Shown here: positions 1 through 8,339 of the stretch, piece by piece | Numbering within the stretch: position 1 is the stretch's first letter | How the letters are laid out: each line of letters opens with the position of its first letter | NCBI GenBank assembly: GCA_965237855.1 | Contig: CBDEGK010000001.1 | Coordinates: 372,001-436,000 of the forward strand | Origin: CBDEGK01 sp965237855 | Lineage (GTDB): Bacteria > Pseudomonadota > Gammaproteobacteria > Pseudomonadales > Halieaceae | Length of the DNA: 64,000 nt | Direction: 5' to 3' | Translations under genes and position numbers: made by a program | Notes under the pieces: generated by a model | What the model was told of the DNA's origin: nothing | What the model saw: the letters and a program-made list of their open reading frames with translations, nothing else | Database searches by the model: none

Positions 1-97
1 AGGGGGTTCGTTCTAGCCCTGCCCGATATGAAACTGTTGTGGTCTACTAAAAGTGGACACCTTGTATAGACTGTAAAAATCAAATACGAGGTGAACA

Positions 98-385
98 ATG
101 ACAAGTAGACAAAAACGGAACTTTCCTGATGATTTCAAGCAAGATGCCGTGGCATTGGTGATTGAGCAGGGCTATACCATAGTCGCAGCTGCACGGAGCC
201 TGGATGTTGGCCCAGGGCTACTCGGGCGTTGGAAGCGAGAGCATGAGGCTAATTCCCACATCAATGCACTTGCTAAGGACGAACAAGAGGAACTAAAGCG
301 GCTGCGCCGTGAGGTTCGAGAACTCAAAATGGAGAAAGAAATTCTAAAAAAGGCGTCGGCGTATTTCGCAAAGGAAATGAAGTGA
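98..385 (+). CDS. IS3-family transposase OrfA
   Basis: This 95-residue protein has an N-terminal helix-turn-helix of the transposase-8 type (about residues 5-55) and a C-terminal leucine-rich coiled coil (about 60-90), the usual OrfA layout. It binds the element's inverted repeats. Near its end the run CTAAAAAAGG (about 345) is an A6G slippery site of the kind that drives a -1 frameshift to make the OrfAB transposase, and OrfB starts 4 bases before the OrfA stop. It differs from the OrfA of the second copy at only a few residues, for example T versus I at residue 2. Confidence 0.93.
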   Translation: MTSRQKRNFPDDFKQDAVALVIEQGYTIVAAARSLDVGPGLLGRWKREHEANSHINALAKDEQEELKRLRREVRELKMEKEILKKASAYFAKEMK

Positions 386-1257
386 AGTACGCCTTAGTGC
401 AAGGTAATACAGCTCAATATCCAGTAACAATGTTGTGCCGGGTCATCGGTGTAAAGCGTAGCTCCTACTACGCCTGGAGGGCCCGTGGAGGCAAGGTGAT
501 TGGTCCTGAAGAGCTGGCTGTCAGGCGGCGAATGAAGTCCCTGTTTACAGATTCTCGGCAGAGTATGGGGAGTCGTAGACTGAGCCGTCAACTTACTGCA
601 GAAGGCTTCTCCATTGGTCGTTATCGCGCCAGGCGGCTCATGAAATCTATGGGCCTCGTCGTCAAATCTAAACGTAAATACAAGGTCACCACTGACAGCA
701 AACATCGATTACCTGTGGCTGACAATGTGCTGAATCGAGCATTTTCACCCGCAAGCCCCAACCAGTGCTGGGGGTCCGATATTACTTATCTTTGGACTCA
801 GGAGGGTTGGGTCTACCTGGCCGTGGTGATTGACCTTTACTCTCGACGAGTTGTTGGCTGGTCTATGGATCGCCGCATGACCAAGGCGCTGGTCATCAGG
901 GCATTGATAATGGCCGTAAGCCTAAGGAATCCACCGCCAGGCTTGATCCACCATTCAGATCGTGGCAGTCAATATGCCAGCCATGCTTACCAAGCACTGC
1001 TAAAGCAGCATGGAATCATAGCGAGCATGAGTCGAAAAGGTAATTGCTGGGACAATTCGCCAGTTGAACGATTTTTCAGCAGCCTAAAGCGCGAATGGAC
1101 GTGTGACCAGGGATATTGCACTCGAGAAGCTGCGATCGCAGATGTCCGGGAGTATGTGGCGGTGTATTACAACGCGAAGCGGCTGCATTCTACGCTGGGA
1201 TACAAAACGCCGATGGACTACGAATTTAACTTAAGCAAAGTGTCCAAAAATAGTTGA
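382..1257 (+). CDS. IS3-family transposase OrfB (DDE integrase)
   Basis: This 291-residue rve-type integrase catalyses strand transfer. An N-terminal HTH_21 region (about 45-100) precedes the DDE core, where GSDITYLW (first Asp), HHSDRGSQY (second Asp) and SPVERFFSSLK (Glu) are all present. The C-terminal YYNAKRLHSTLGY motif is typical of IS3 OrfB. It is normally expressed by frameshift from OrfA, which it overlaps by 4 bp. All catalytic residues are intact, so the element may still be active. Confidence 0.93.
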   Translation: MKYALVQGNTAQYPVTMLCRVIGVKRSSYYAWRARGGKVIGPEELAVRRRMKSLFTDSRQSMGSRRLSRQLTAEGFSIGRYRARRLMKSMGLVVKSKRKYKVTTDSKHRLPVADNVLNRAFSPASPNQCWGSDITYLWTQEGWVYLAVVIDLYSRRVVGWSMDRRMTKALVIRALIMAVSLRNPPPGLIHHSDRGSQYASHAYQALLKQHGIIASMSRKGNCWDNSPVERFFSSLKREWTCDQGYCTREAAIADVREYVAVYYNAKRLHSTLGYKTPMDYEFNLSKVSKNS

Positions 1258-1265
1258 CCACAACA

Positions 1266-1933
1266 AACTTGGTAAATCTATGGATGACATTGTTCGCGAC
1301 CTCGGCGAAACAAACAACCAGGACGTAAATCTTGATGGGCATGTTCTGATAGTCGACACACTCAAGAAGATGGCGAGTGTCAACGACAAGGTGAGTGTTA
1401 AAGAGCTCTTTAAACTCTTTCGCTCACTTACCGGCAAGGGGATGACAATCATACTGCTGGGGCACACCAACAAGTACGGGGATGATGATGGTATGCCGGT
1501 ATTCGAAGGGGTGGGAGACAACCGCGCTGACGTCGACGAGCTAATCTACCTGATTCCAGACAAGCAGCCTGACGGCACTACATTGGTGTCGACCCTTCCC
1601 GATAAGGTGCGCGGAGCATTCAACAAGATTACCTACGTTATTAATCGCGACCGCAGTGTGTCGCGGGCTGATGACTATGTTGACCTGGTAATCGTCAAGA
1701 AGCGCAAGCAACAAAGAGAAAAGGACGAGTCGACCATTGAAGCGGCATTTGAGGCAATGGACGCAGGGTGCATTAAGCAGGTTCAGATTACGGATTTCTG
1801 CAAGTCGAAATATACCCTAGGGGAAAAGCGGGTGAGGGATGTATTGCGACGGTATGACACTGAGCTGTGGAATAGCCGCCAGGCCATGGAGAAGAACGCT
1901 ATTCTCTGGTATCGGGGAGATGCACCATTTTAG
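1266..1933 (+). pseudogene. RecA/AAA-type ATPase, 3' part, split by IS3 copy 1
   Basis: This is the 3' part of a plasmid/ICE/phage-type ATPase resembling RepA or DnaB-like helicases. Bases 1-34 read in phase with it (ending ALPDMK) and join the codons after the element once one AAC copy is removed, giving LPDMKLGKSMDD without a stop, so the IS interrupts one gene whose start lies before the window. A Walker B-like strand (HVLIVDT) and a sensor-like strand (IILLGHTNK) are visible. The Walker A region is outside the window. The frame stops at 1933, but the +1 frame continues as a Thr-Gly-rich tail to 2030, suggesting a later frameshift. The exact family is not certain. Confidence 0.72.
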
Positions 1934-1960
1934 GAGGGGCCCCCCTGCCAAGGTAAAAAC

Positions 1961-1996
1961 TGGACATACTGGCCATACTGGAAAAACAGGCCAAAC
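1961..1996 (+). repeat. Four imperfect 9-bp direct repeats
   Basis: The units are TGGACATAC, TGGCCATAC, TGGAAAAAC and AGGCCAAAC, head to tail. In one frame they encode TGHTGHTGKTGQT, the kind of short-period tail seen at the ends of some phage and ICE ATPases. They are more likely a decayed coding tail than replication iterons. From here to 2193 no gene is seen; the space holds AT-rich DNA and a GGGGGGTGGGTAG tract near 2071. Confidence 0.6.
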
Positions 1997-2193
1997 ACAC
2001 GTATCTCCTGAGTTTGGTCAGTTTGGTTAGTTTTCCTGTTTAGTTAGTTTATTTAATATTTACTTTGTTAGGGGGGTGGGTAGGCTCAAATCACATATAG
2101 CCTTTTTGAGCCTGTATTGAGAGTGTGAGAGTGGGGTGGTGCCTCTCAGCAATCCGAATTTACATAAATATTCCCTTGACGGAATGATTCTAG

Positions 2194-2565
2194 ATGTGGA
2201 ATGATGCGGCTGTGACATGGGAAGTTGAATATACAGACGAGTTTGAAGTGTGGTGGGAGGCCCTAGATGAGGCTGAGCAAGTTTCTATAGACGCCTCTGT
2301 TCAGTTGCTAGAGGAAAAGGGACCAAATCTTCCCCATCCTCATAGCAGCGGTATTAATGGTTCTAAATATGACCATATGAGGGAGCTAAGAACTCAGCAC
2401 AAAGGAAGTCCGTATCGAACGCTGTACGCGTTTGATCCTAGACGAACAGCGATTCTGCTTATCGGAGGAGACAAGACTGGCGATGACAGATGGTATGTGG
2501 AAAATGTTCCTGTTGCAGATCGACTTTATGACGAACATTTAAAAGAAATAGAAGGGGAGGGTTAA
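2194..2565 (+). CDS. HigB/RelE-like toxin (Gp49 family)
   Basis: A protein of 123 residues with the RelE/HigB-like fold of the phage Gp49 type, the toxin half of a type II toxin-antitoxin pair. Members are ribosome-dependent or ribosome-linked mRNA endonucleases. Recognisable segments are YTDEFEVWWEAL at the start, the basic MRELRTQHKGSPYRTLYAFDP core strand and the ILLIGGDKTGDDRWY segment. The gene ends 3 bp before an XRE antitoxin, in the toxin-first order of higBA loci. The start could be ATG 2194 or the in-frame GTG 2212, where family similarity begins. Such modules are common in mobile islands. Confidence 0.85.
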   Translation: MWNDAAVTWEVEYTDEFEVWWEALDEAEQVSIDASVQLLEEKGPNLPHPHSSGINGSKYDHMRELRTQHKGSPYRTLYAFDPRRTAILLIGGDKTGDDRWYVENVPVADRLYDEHLKEIEGEG

Positions 2566-2568
2566 TCA

Positions 2569-2904
2569 ATGGCTAAGAAATTTTCTACTTTGCGTTCTCG
2601 CATGACTCCGCAGGCTCAGAAGAGAGCCAAGAACGAAGCTAAGGCTATGCTCGAAGAAATGCCCCTACATGAATTGCGGATGGCCAGAGGGCTATCTCAG
2701 CAAGCTTTAGCCGAGATACTGTGTGTGCAGCAGCCGGCGGTTGCAAAGCTTGAAAGGAGAACCGACATGTATGTGTCTTCATTGCGTAGCCATATTGAAG
2801 CGTTGGGCGGCAAATTGGAGGTTATTGCACACTTTCCAGAAGGAGATGTGCGCATAGACAACTTCTCCCCGTCTGAGGAAGAAGGCGCTCCAGTAACTAC
2901 GTAA
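2569..2904 (+). CDS. HigA-like antitoxin, XRE family
   Basis: This antitoxin has 111 residues with a helix-turn-helix at about 40-75 (LRMARGLSQQALAEILCVQQPAVAKLERR). It should neutralise the upstream toxin and repress their shared promoter. The start ATG is preceded by GGGGAGGG overlapping the toxin's end, and only 3 bp separate the genes, so they are surely co-transcribed. The C-terminal part (about 80-100, GGKLEVIAHFPEGDVRI) matches the dimerisation tail typical of HigA partners of Gp49-like toxins. Confidence 0.87.
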   Translation: MAKKFSTLRSRMTPQAQKRAKNEAKAMLEEMPLHELRMARGLSQQALAEILCVQQPAVAKLERRTDMYVSSLRSHIEALGGKLEVIAHFPEGDVRIDNFSPSEEEGAPVTT

Positions 2905-3024
2905 TCTAATGGGTTAATCCTCTTTTACGAGTCGCAGAATATCTCCAACAACGGGAGTCCTTTCTGTTACTGCCCGCCATGGGGGTTGCTACACTTGATT
3001 GCACACTATTGTTTGGCTGCCTCG

Positions 3025-3312
3025 ATGAGAGATCTCACCCGAAATAGTCTAGTTGTACTTCTATCGGCTTGGAGCGCCTTCACGAGGGCCGGTTGTTCCT
3101 GTGAGTGTGTGAATGGTGAAGTCCAGGTCGTCTGCGATAGCTCTCTGGACATTGCCCCGATCTGTTCCCCTCGAATCTGTCCCATTGTTGGGCCGTCTAT
3201 CAAGCCAATAGACACTCCTCGGGTTGCGCCCGTTGGTACCACCAGTTGCAGCACTGAGCAGGTGTATAACGAGGACTCTGGCCAGTATGAGTGGGTGGAG
3301 ATATGCCAATAA
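3025..3312 (+). CDS. Small secreted Cys/Pro-rich protein, unknown function
   Basis: The product is 95 residues if it starts at ATG 3025. That start gives a signal-peptide-like N-terminus (MRDLTRN, then a hydrophobic stretch to about residue 20, cleavage near TRA-GC). The open frame extends upstream to 2986 without improving it. The mature part has six or more cysteines in CSCEC, C-x9-CSPRICP and TSC patterns plus Ile-Pro-Pro steps, suggesting a small disulfide-bonded periplasmic protein. I do not recognise a function. It lies between a toxin-antitoxin pair and a short regulator-like gene. Confidence 0.6.
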   Translation: MRDLTRNSLVVLLSAWSAFTRAGCSCECVNGEVQVVCDSSLDIAPICSPRICPIVGPSIKPIDTPRVAPVGTTSCSTEQVYNEDSGQYEWVEICQ

Positions 3313-3325
3313 CTTTGGCGGAGCG

Positions 3326-3508
3326 ATGACCATGAAAACAGAGCCCTATGACGCTGCAAAATACTTGGACTCCCTAGAGGTGATAGAGGCTTATTTCGCT
3401 GAGGCTAAAAAGGTTGATGACGTTCGTGTCTTGCAGATCGCCCTAGAGGACATAAAGCGTGCAGCTGAGATGCATGGCATAGCCGTCGGCCATCTTCTCG
3501 ATAACTAG
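3326..3508 (+). CDS. Short HigA/addiction-antidote-like protein, apparently truncated
   Basis: These 60 residues start at ATG 3326, which has GGCGGAG upstream. The N-terminal half (KTEPYDAAKYLDSLEVIEAY, then FAEAKKVDDVRVLQIAL) resembles the start of the probable addiction-module antidote family, in which a helix-turn-helix normally follows. Here the protein stops after GIAVGHLLDN, before the helix-turn-helix would be complete, and no other frame supplies the missing part. It may be a decayed antitoxin or a short variant. No toxin partner lies beside it. Confidence 0.5.
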   Translation: MTMKTEPYDAAKYLDSLEVIEAYFAEAKKVDDVRVLQIALEDIKRAAEMHGIAVGHLLDN

Positions 3509-3682
3509 ACCCACACTGCCTGTGTATGTGTGGTTATATAGACTTCTTTCCCCTATATCCCTCCCGTTAACTCCCCCATTTTCCCCTCAATCACTAGCTT
3601 TCCAGAGCGTACCAAAGGGACGTTTTCAGGGTTAAAAACCTGCCCCCGGCCCTCCTGAGGACAGTAACCAAACAGAAAGGAG

Positions 3683-3763
3683 TATATCCCAGCAATTTTT
3701 AGGTCGTCCGATGTATACAGCTAACTACCCCAAGCAGCTCATATAGCCATTTTGGGGGTGGGT
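3683..3763 (+). repeat. Recurrent ~80-bp intergenic motif, copy 1
   Basis: This stretch shares an ordered set of blocks with 13587-13667, in the same orientation: CCC-x-GC, ATTTTT, CGTCC, TGTATA, ACTAC, AA, CCATTT and GGGGGTGGG. A weaker relative may lie at 15596-15645. The remaining space between the gene ending at 3508 and the IS30 element holds only low-complexity T/C-rich DNA. Function unknown; it could be a promoter region or a recombination boundary. Confidence 0.5.
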
Positions 3764-3796
3764 ATTCACGTACTGGCTCCTATGTCCGCTATGACC

Positions 3797-5025
3797 TGTG
3801 GATTCAACCGGTCGACGCAACACTTTAATCTCTTAGCAGAGAGAAGGAGTGTTGCTGATGAAACGAAAGCCTCGGATATATTACTCAAATACGCAGAAGG
3901 CCCTGATGTGGGATCGCTGGGAAAAAGGCGATTCTCTCCATGCAATAGCTCGCCTTTTTGACCGAAGCCACAGTTCGGTTCAGGGAATTATTTCGAGGAC
4001 TGGTGGCATCCGCCCCATTGATAGAACGCGCTCCGCCCTGGCGCTGACCCTCGCGGAACGAGAGATCATCTCCAGGGGTCTGGCGAAGCAGCAATCCATG
4101 CGTGCCATTGCATCTGAACTTGGCCGATCTCCGTCTACGGTGAGCCGGGAAATTCGGCGCAATGGAGGGTATGCTTCCTATCGAGCCAGCTCGGCCGAGG
4201 AAGCGGCTTGGCGGCGAGCCTTGCGACCCAAGGTTTGCAAGTTGGCAGGCCAGCCTCGCCTGGTGCGGGTGATCACTAAGAAGTTACAAACTGAGTGGTC
4301 ACCTCAACAAATTGCAGGCTGGTTAAAGCGGCAATACCAGACAAATGAGTGCTACCACGTGTCACACGAAACTATCTACAAGAGTCTGTATATACAGGCC
4401 CGCGGCGTTCTGAAGAAGGAACTCTTGGCGTGCCTGAGAACCCAGCGTGTGATGCGTCGTTCAAAGCATGCCAGCTTGAAAGGGCAGGGATTGGGGAAGA
4501 TTGTGGATGCAGTGCCGATCAGTGAGCGACCAGCCTCGGTGGAGGACCGGGCAGTTCCCGGTCACTGGGAGGGGGATCTCATCGCCGGCCCAAACTATAC
4601 GTACATTGCCACCCTAGTGGAACGCCAGACCCGGTATGTGATGCTGGCCAAGGTTGAGAACAAGAATACAGAAACGGTGATCCGGGCTTTGATCAAGCAA
4701 GCCCGCAAGTTGCCCAACGAACTCTATAAGTCGCTCACTTGGGATCGTGGTTCGGAGTTATGTGACCACAAGAAATTTACGCTGGCGACAGATATTCAAG
4801 TGTACTTCTGCGATCCGAGGAGTCCTTGGCAACGAGGCTCAAACGAGAACACCAACCGACTACTGAGGCAGTACTTCCCGAAGGGTACTGATTTGTCTGT
4901 CCACTCACAGGCAGAGCTAAATCGCGTCGCAAGACGGCTGAACGAAAGACCGAGAAAAACGCTAGACTACGAAACACCAGCTGATCGATTTAACGCGTGT
5001 GTTGCGTCGACCGGTTGAATCCACA
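3797..5025 (+). mobile_element. IS30-family insertion sequence
   Basis: The terminal inverted repeats are near-perfect: TGTGGATTCAACCGGTCGAC begins at 3797 and its complement ends at 5025, with the match running on through GCAACAC. One DDE transposase gene fills the element. The flanks (GACC before, CCTAGG after) rejoin to GACCTAGG, a sequence found intact at 22254-22261, so the element duplicated 2 bp (CC) on entering a REP-like palindrome. Confidence 0.93.
3849..5018 (+). CDS. IS30-family transposase
   Basis: This 389-residue transposase has an N-terminal pair of helix-turn-helix segments (about 15-50 and 65-105, the second reading SMRAIASELGRSPSTVSREIRRNGG) that bind the ends. A DDE core follows: HWEGDLIAG (Asp), LTWDRGSEL (Asp) and QRGSNENTNRLLRQYFPKG (Glu) are all present. 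Length and motifs match full-length IS30 transposases, so it is probably functional. Start ATG 3849 is used; the ATG at 3858 is also in frame and better spaced from the GAGAAGGAG tract. Confidence 0.93.
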   Translation: MLLMKRKPRIYYSNTQKALMWDRWEKGDSLHAIARLFDRSHSSVQGIISRTGGIRPIDRTRSALALTLAEREIISRGLAKQQSMRAIASELGRSPSTVSREIRRNGGYASYRASSAEEAAWRRALRPKVCKLAGQPRLVRVITKKLQTEWSPQQIAGWLKRQYQTNECYHVSHETIYKSLYIQARGVLKKELLACLRTQRVMRRSKHASLKGQGLGKIVDAVPISERPASVEDRAVPGHWEGDLIAGPNYTYIATLVERQTRYVMLAKVENKNTETVIRALIKQARKLPNELYKSLTWDRGSELCDHKKFTLATDIQVYFCDPRSPWQRGSNENTNRLLRQYFPKGTDLSVHSQAELNRVARRLNERPRKTLDYETPADRFNACVASTG

Positions 5026-5047
5026 CCTAGGAGCGGACGCTCGCAGG
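5026..5047 (+). repeat. REP-like palindrome half, separated from its partner by the IS30 element
   Basis: CCTAGGAGCGGACGCTCGC continues the half left at about 3776-3796 (CTATGTCCGCTATGACC). Together they match the intact copy at about 22247-22275. From 5048 to 5459 I see no gene. The space contains TTAACTTGTCA (5300-5310), which is the inverse of TGACAAGTTAA at 13210-13220. Confidence 0.7.
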
Positions 5048-5459
5048 GCAGCAGCCGCTAAATGAGGTATGAATGCAGGTGAAAATAAATCGATGAAAAT
5101 CAACGAAATATTCTGGGTTTGAATCTCTGGACCGGAAATTCGGCTTTGGCTATTTGTCTGTTGTTGGTCCGATTGCCGACGATCTGGGAGATATCTGGTC
5201 AGGGCGGCACACTATCGGGATCTCAGGATAAGTGCGTTCAATGAATGGAGTAGGGCGGTGGCGTGAAACTGAAAATCGCGCTTATCAAAGCGCGAGTCTT
5301 TAACTTGTCAAAACCGAATTTATTGTTCTCATTGCATGATAGTGCGTTCCTATATAAGTAATTCTTCTTACCAGCAGAGGCCAAAAGACACACTCTCCTC
5401 TATATTCAATATGAAGTATCTCTCCAAAGGCAGGGCGCCCTGCAAGGGGCTGGTCAAAC

Positions 5460-7177
5460 ATGATTGTGGTAGCCAAGATCCAACCGAATGTCTCCCTATG
5501 CCTATTTCTTCTGTTAAGCAACTTCTTGCTTTTTTCAAGTTTTGCCGCCTCGCAGTCGACCTTTGAAGATCAAGTCCAGGAAATGTATATCAGCTATTAC
5601 GGTCGTCCAGGCGATCCTGAAGGAATTAGTTTTTGGTCGGTCGAATTGGCAAACGCAAACGGGAGCCTGAGCGCTATTATCGATGCCTTTGGAAGCTCGG
5701 AGGAATACAGAAACCGGTTTGTCGGTCTTGGCATCAGCGAGCTCATTGATAATATATACATACAACTTTTTGGTAGGGAGGCAGATGCAGGCGGCCTGAA
5801 TTTTTATAGGACAGAGTTTGAGGCCGGCCGCATGACTCTGCCCACTATAGCACTGAACATTGCGGATGGAGTAAGAGGCGTAAATCAGGATGCGCTCACT
5901 GTCACTAATCGTATGGCGTTTGCCAACGCTTATACCCTGGCGGTTGAAAGCGGCCAGTTTGACTACGGCCCGGATCAGATCGAGGACGCAAAGGCACTGG
6001 TGGCATCGGTAGATGAGCAAAATGAATCACTTGAGAGGGCTTTGGAAATTCTGGGTCGTTTACCGCTCGTAGCAGAGTCCATTGGTGAGGTGACTCTACG
6101 AAGCAATCAATATGGCGACTACTACCAATATATTCCAGCATCGTACACGCTGGTTTCAAACGTAGTTGTAATCGTACACGGATCCCCAGATTCCAATGAA
6201 TCTGCGCTGGATACAGCGTCTGTATTCATTAACCGTTGGACGGATCTTGCAGAAGAGAAAAGTACTATCCTGGTAGCTCCTGCGTTCGACCAGCGTAATT
6301 TTGCCAGCAAGACAGGTGGATACGGCGGCTACAGGAGCCTTTTTGGGCGCGAGATTGGTGCCGATGAATTTCTTCACATGATTGTTGACGGTCTGGTCGA
6401 ATCTTTACCATTTTTCGATGGACGCTTCTATCTTTATGGCCATTCTGCAGGAGGACAATTTGTAAACAGGTATGCAATCCGCCATCCAGAAAGAATACTA
6501 TCAGCAGTTGTCAGCGCTGCCGGGCGCTATGCATATCCCGACACGAATGCGGCATGGCCTTATGGAATGGGCCGACTGCAAGCCACCACGGAATGGGTCG
6601 ACACCGGCGAGACGGAGCAGATTGATGTAATTCCTGAAGCGCTTGGGTGGCTTTTAGCGGCGCAGCTTCCGATTACTGTGGTGGTGGGAGACATGGACCT
6701 GGAACCTCAACCGTCAAAGCCCGGCCAGATCGGCGTTACGAGAATCGAGATTGGCCAGAGTTGGGTCAGCGAGATGAACTCCCACGCCACTGCAAACGGT
6801 TTCGTGGGCACAGTTAAATTTGTATTGGTACCCGGAATAGGACACAGTTCCCTTAGCCTCACTCCTGTCAGCCAGGAAGAACTGTTTTCATCTGCGATCA
6901 CGGAGGGCCCGTTGCCGCCAGATCCGGATTCAGAGGTTGATACCGGCGGCATCATCGAAGCTGAAGTCACTTCAGTCAACGGCAATCGAATAGATTTCGA
7001 GCTCGATATATTTGTCGTCGACAAAAATGGCCAAATTGTGCACGGTCTGAACTCATCAAATTTCGAGATTCCGAATTTTACATCCAACTCCAGCGGTAAC
7101 TCATATGAATTTGGTCAGACCTGCTTTGTGCCCAGCAGGTCTCGCGACAGTGGACCGGTAATCACCCCTAAAATTAA
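5460..7177 (+). pseudogene. Secreted DUF4214-esterase-VWA protein, 5' part, split by an IS
   Basis: The N-terminus has a signal peptide (hydrophobic stretch to about residue 30, ending FAASQS). Residues about 33-190 resemble DUF4214 repeats (YYGRPGDPEGISFW and LFGREADAGGLNFY). Residues about 215-475 form an alpha/beta-hydrolase of the feruloyl-esterase/PHB-depolymerase type with nucleophile motif GHSAGG (Ser about 329), an Asp in GDMD (about 411) and a His in GIGHSS (about 461). A linker follows, in which the IS407-like element lies. After the element, a VWA domain continues from 8340. The combination suggests a large extracellular hydrolase with an adhesion domain, now inactivated or at least cut short. 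Confidence 0.8.
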
Positions 7178-7228
7178 TTGACTTCAAAAGTAGAATTTTC
7201 TCGTAAACTGAACGAAGGAGATTCTCAA

Positions 7229-7495
7229 GTGAAAACATCAAGATATAGCGACAGTCAGATCCTGGCGATCCTGAAACAAGCCGAGGCCGGCACTCCTGTT
7301 CCCGCGCTCTGTCGTGAACACGGCATGAGCAACGCCAGTTTTTATAAGTGGAGAGCCAAGTTTGGCGGAATGGACGCCTCAATGATGAAGCGCGTGAAGG
7401 AACTGGAAGATGAAAACCGGCGGCTGAAGAAAATGTACGCTGATGAGCGACTCAAGGCGGAAATGGTCCAGGAAGCACTAGCAAAAAAGTGGTGA
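7229..7495 (+). CDS. IS407-like transposase OrfA
   Basis: The protein is 88 residues from GTG 7229, which follows a good ribosome site (GAAGGAG, 7216-7222). The frame opens earlier, but only this start gives the family's N-terminus. It has a transposase-8 helix-turn-helix (KTSRYSDSQILAILKQAEAG, then ALCREHGMSNASFYKWRAKFGG) and a C-terminal coiled coil of charged heptads. It overlaps OrfB by 7 bp. Confidence 0.88.
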   Translation: MKTSRYSDSQILAILKQAEAGTPVPALCREHGMSNASFYKWRAKFGGMDASMMKRVKELEDENRRLKKMYADERLKAEMVQEALAKKW

Positions 7496-8313
7496 GGCCA
7501 TCTCGGCGCAAAGAGATGGCCCAGAAGGCAGCCTCGGCATATGGTGCCACTACTCGCCTGGTCTGCCTCGCATTCGGCATCAGCGAAAGCTGCTACCGCT
7601 ATCAGCCGATATTATCGGATGAGAATGCGGAGATTGCTGACTGGCTTGTTCGCTTGACTGATAACCAGAAAGACTGGGGGTTTGGACTTTGTCGAGATTA
7701 CCTGCGGAATGTTAAAGGCCATGAATGGAACCATAAGCGTATTTATCGCATATACTGCGACCTGGAATTAAACCTGAGAATCAGATCCAGAAAGCGCATA
7801 CAGCGAGAAAAACCAGTGCCGCTGGCTGTGCCGGATGAACCCAATAAAATCTGGTCAATGGATTTCATGCATGATCAATTGAGTGATGGTCGCACGTTTC
7901 GTTTGTTTAATGTGCTTGATGATTTTAATCGTGAAGGCTTAGGCATTGAGGCGGATTTTTCACTCCCTGCGGTACGCGTTATTCGTGCTCTGGAACAGAT
8001 CATTGAATGGCGAGGCAAGCCTAGGCGACTACGCTGCGATAACGGCCCAGAATTTATTAGCCAAGACCTGGAGACATGGACGGAAAAACACGATATCCAG
8101 CTTGAGTTTATTCAGCCCGGCAATCCGCAGCAAAATGCTTACGTCGAACGTTACAATCGCACGATACGATACAGCTGGCTGAGCCAATACATATTCGGGT
8201 CAATTGCAGAAGTGCAAGACTATGCCACGAAGTGGCTTTGGTTTTACAATAACGAACGGCCTAATAAGGCCAATGGTGGCTTACCACCGAAACAAGTGCT
8301 GATTGCAGCATGA
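7489..8313 (+). CDS. IS407-like transposase OrfB (DDE integrase)
   Basis: These 274 residues contain an HTH_21 region (about 50-100) and an rve core with IWSMDFMHDQLSDG (Asp), RLRCDNGPEF (Asp) and QNAYVERYNRTIRYSWL (Glu), then the WLWFYNNERPNKANGG C-terminal block. All catalytic residues are present. Its translation probably needs frameshifting from OrfA or coupling across the 7-bp overlap. The group differs from the three other IS3-family copies in the window. Confidence 0.92.
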   Translation: MVRPSRRKEMAQKAASAYGATTRLVCLAFGISESCYRYQPILSDENAEIADWLVRLTDNQKDWGFGLCRDYLRNVKGHEWNHKRIYRIYCDLELNLRIRSRKRIQREKPVPLAVPDEPNKIWSMDFMHDQLSDGRTFRLFNVLDDFNREGLGIEADFSLPAVRVIRALEQIIEWRGKPRRLRCDNGPEFISQDLETWTEKHDIQLEFIQPGNPQQNAYVERYNRTIRYSWLSQYIFGSIAEVQDYATKWLWFYNNERPNKANGGLPPKQVLIAA

Positions 8314-8339
8314 CATCTACTTTTGGCGTCGGTTAAAAA

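Larger units (their letters stand above)
35..1265 (+). mobile_element. IS3-family insertion sequence, copy 1
   Basis: Complete element with two overlapping transposase frames. Its ends are 25-bp imperfect inverted repeats at 35-59 and 1241-1265, both beginning TGTTGTGGTC when read inward. It is flanked by a 3-bp direct repeat AAC (32-34 and 1266-1268), the duplication size usual for the IS3 group. A near-identical copy in the opposite orientation lies at 13967-15198. The element splits an ATPase gene. Confidence 0.95.
7178..8332 (+). mobile_element. IS3-family (IS407-like) insertion sequence
   Basis: Two transposase frames lie between imperfect inverted ends sharing CAAAAGTAGA (left end from TTGACTTC at 7178, right end GGCGTCGG to 8332). 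TTAA flanks both sides (7174-7177, 8333-8336), fitting the 4-bp duplication of the IS407 group. AAA repeats further out (7170-7172, 8337-8339) are an alternative reading. The host gene's halves are in register only if 7173-8339 is removed, so either the boundary is AAA or a 1-bp indel occurred. Confidence 0.85.

Noticed and set aside
1961..1996. 9-bp repeats considered as plasmid iterons
   Set aside because: They are too short and imperfect, with coding periodicity in one frame; no origin-like AT-rich region with DnaA boxes is evident beside them.
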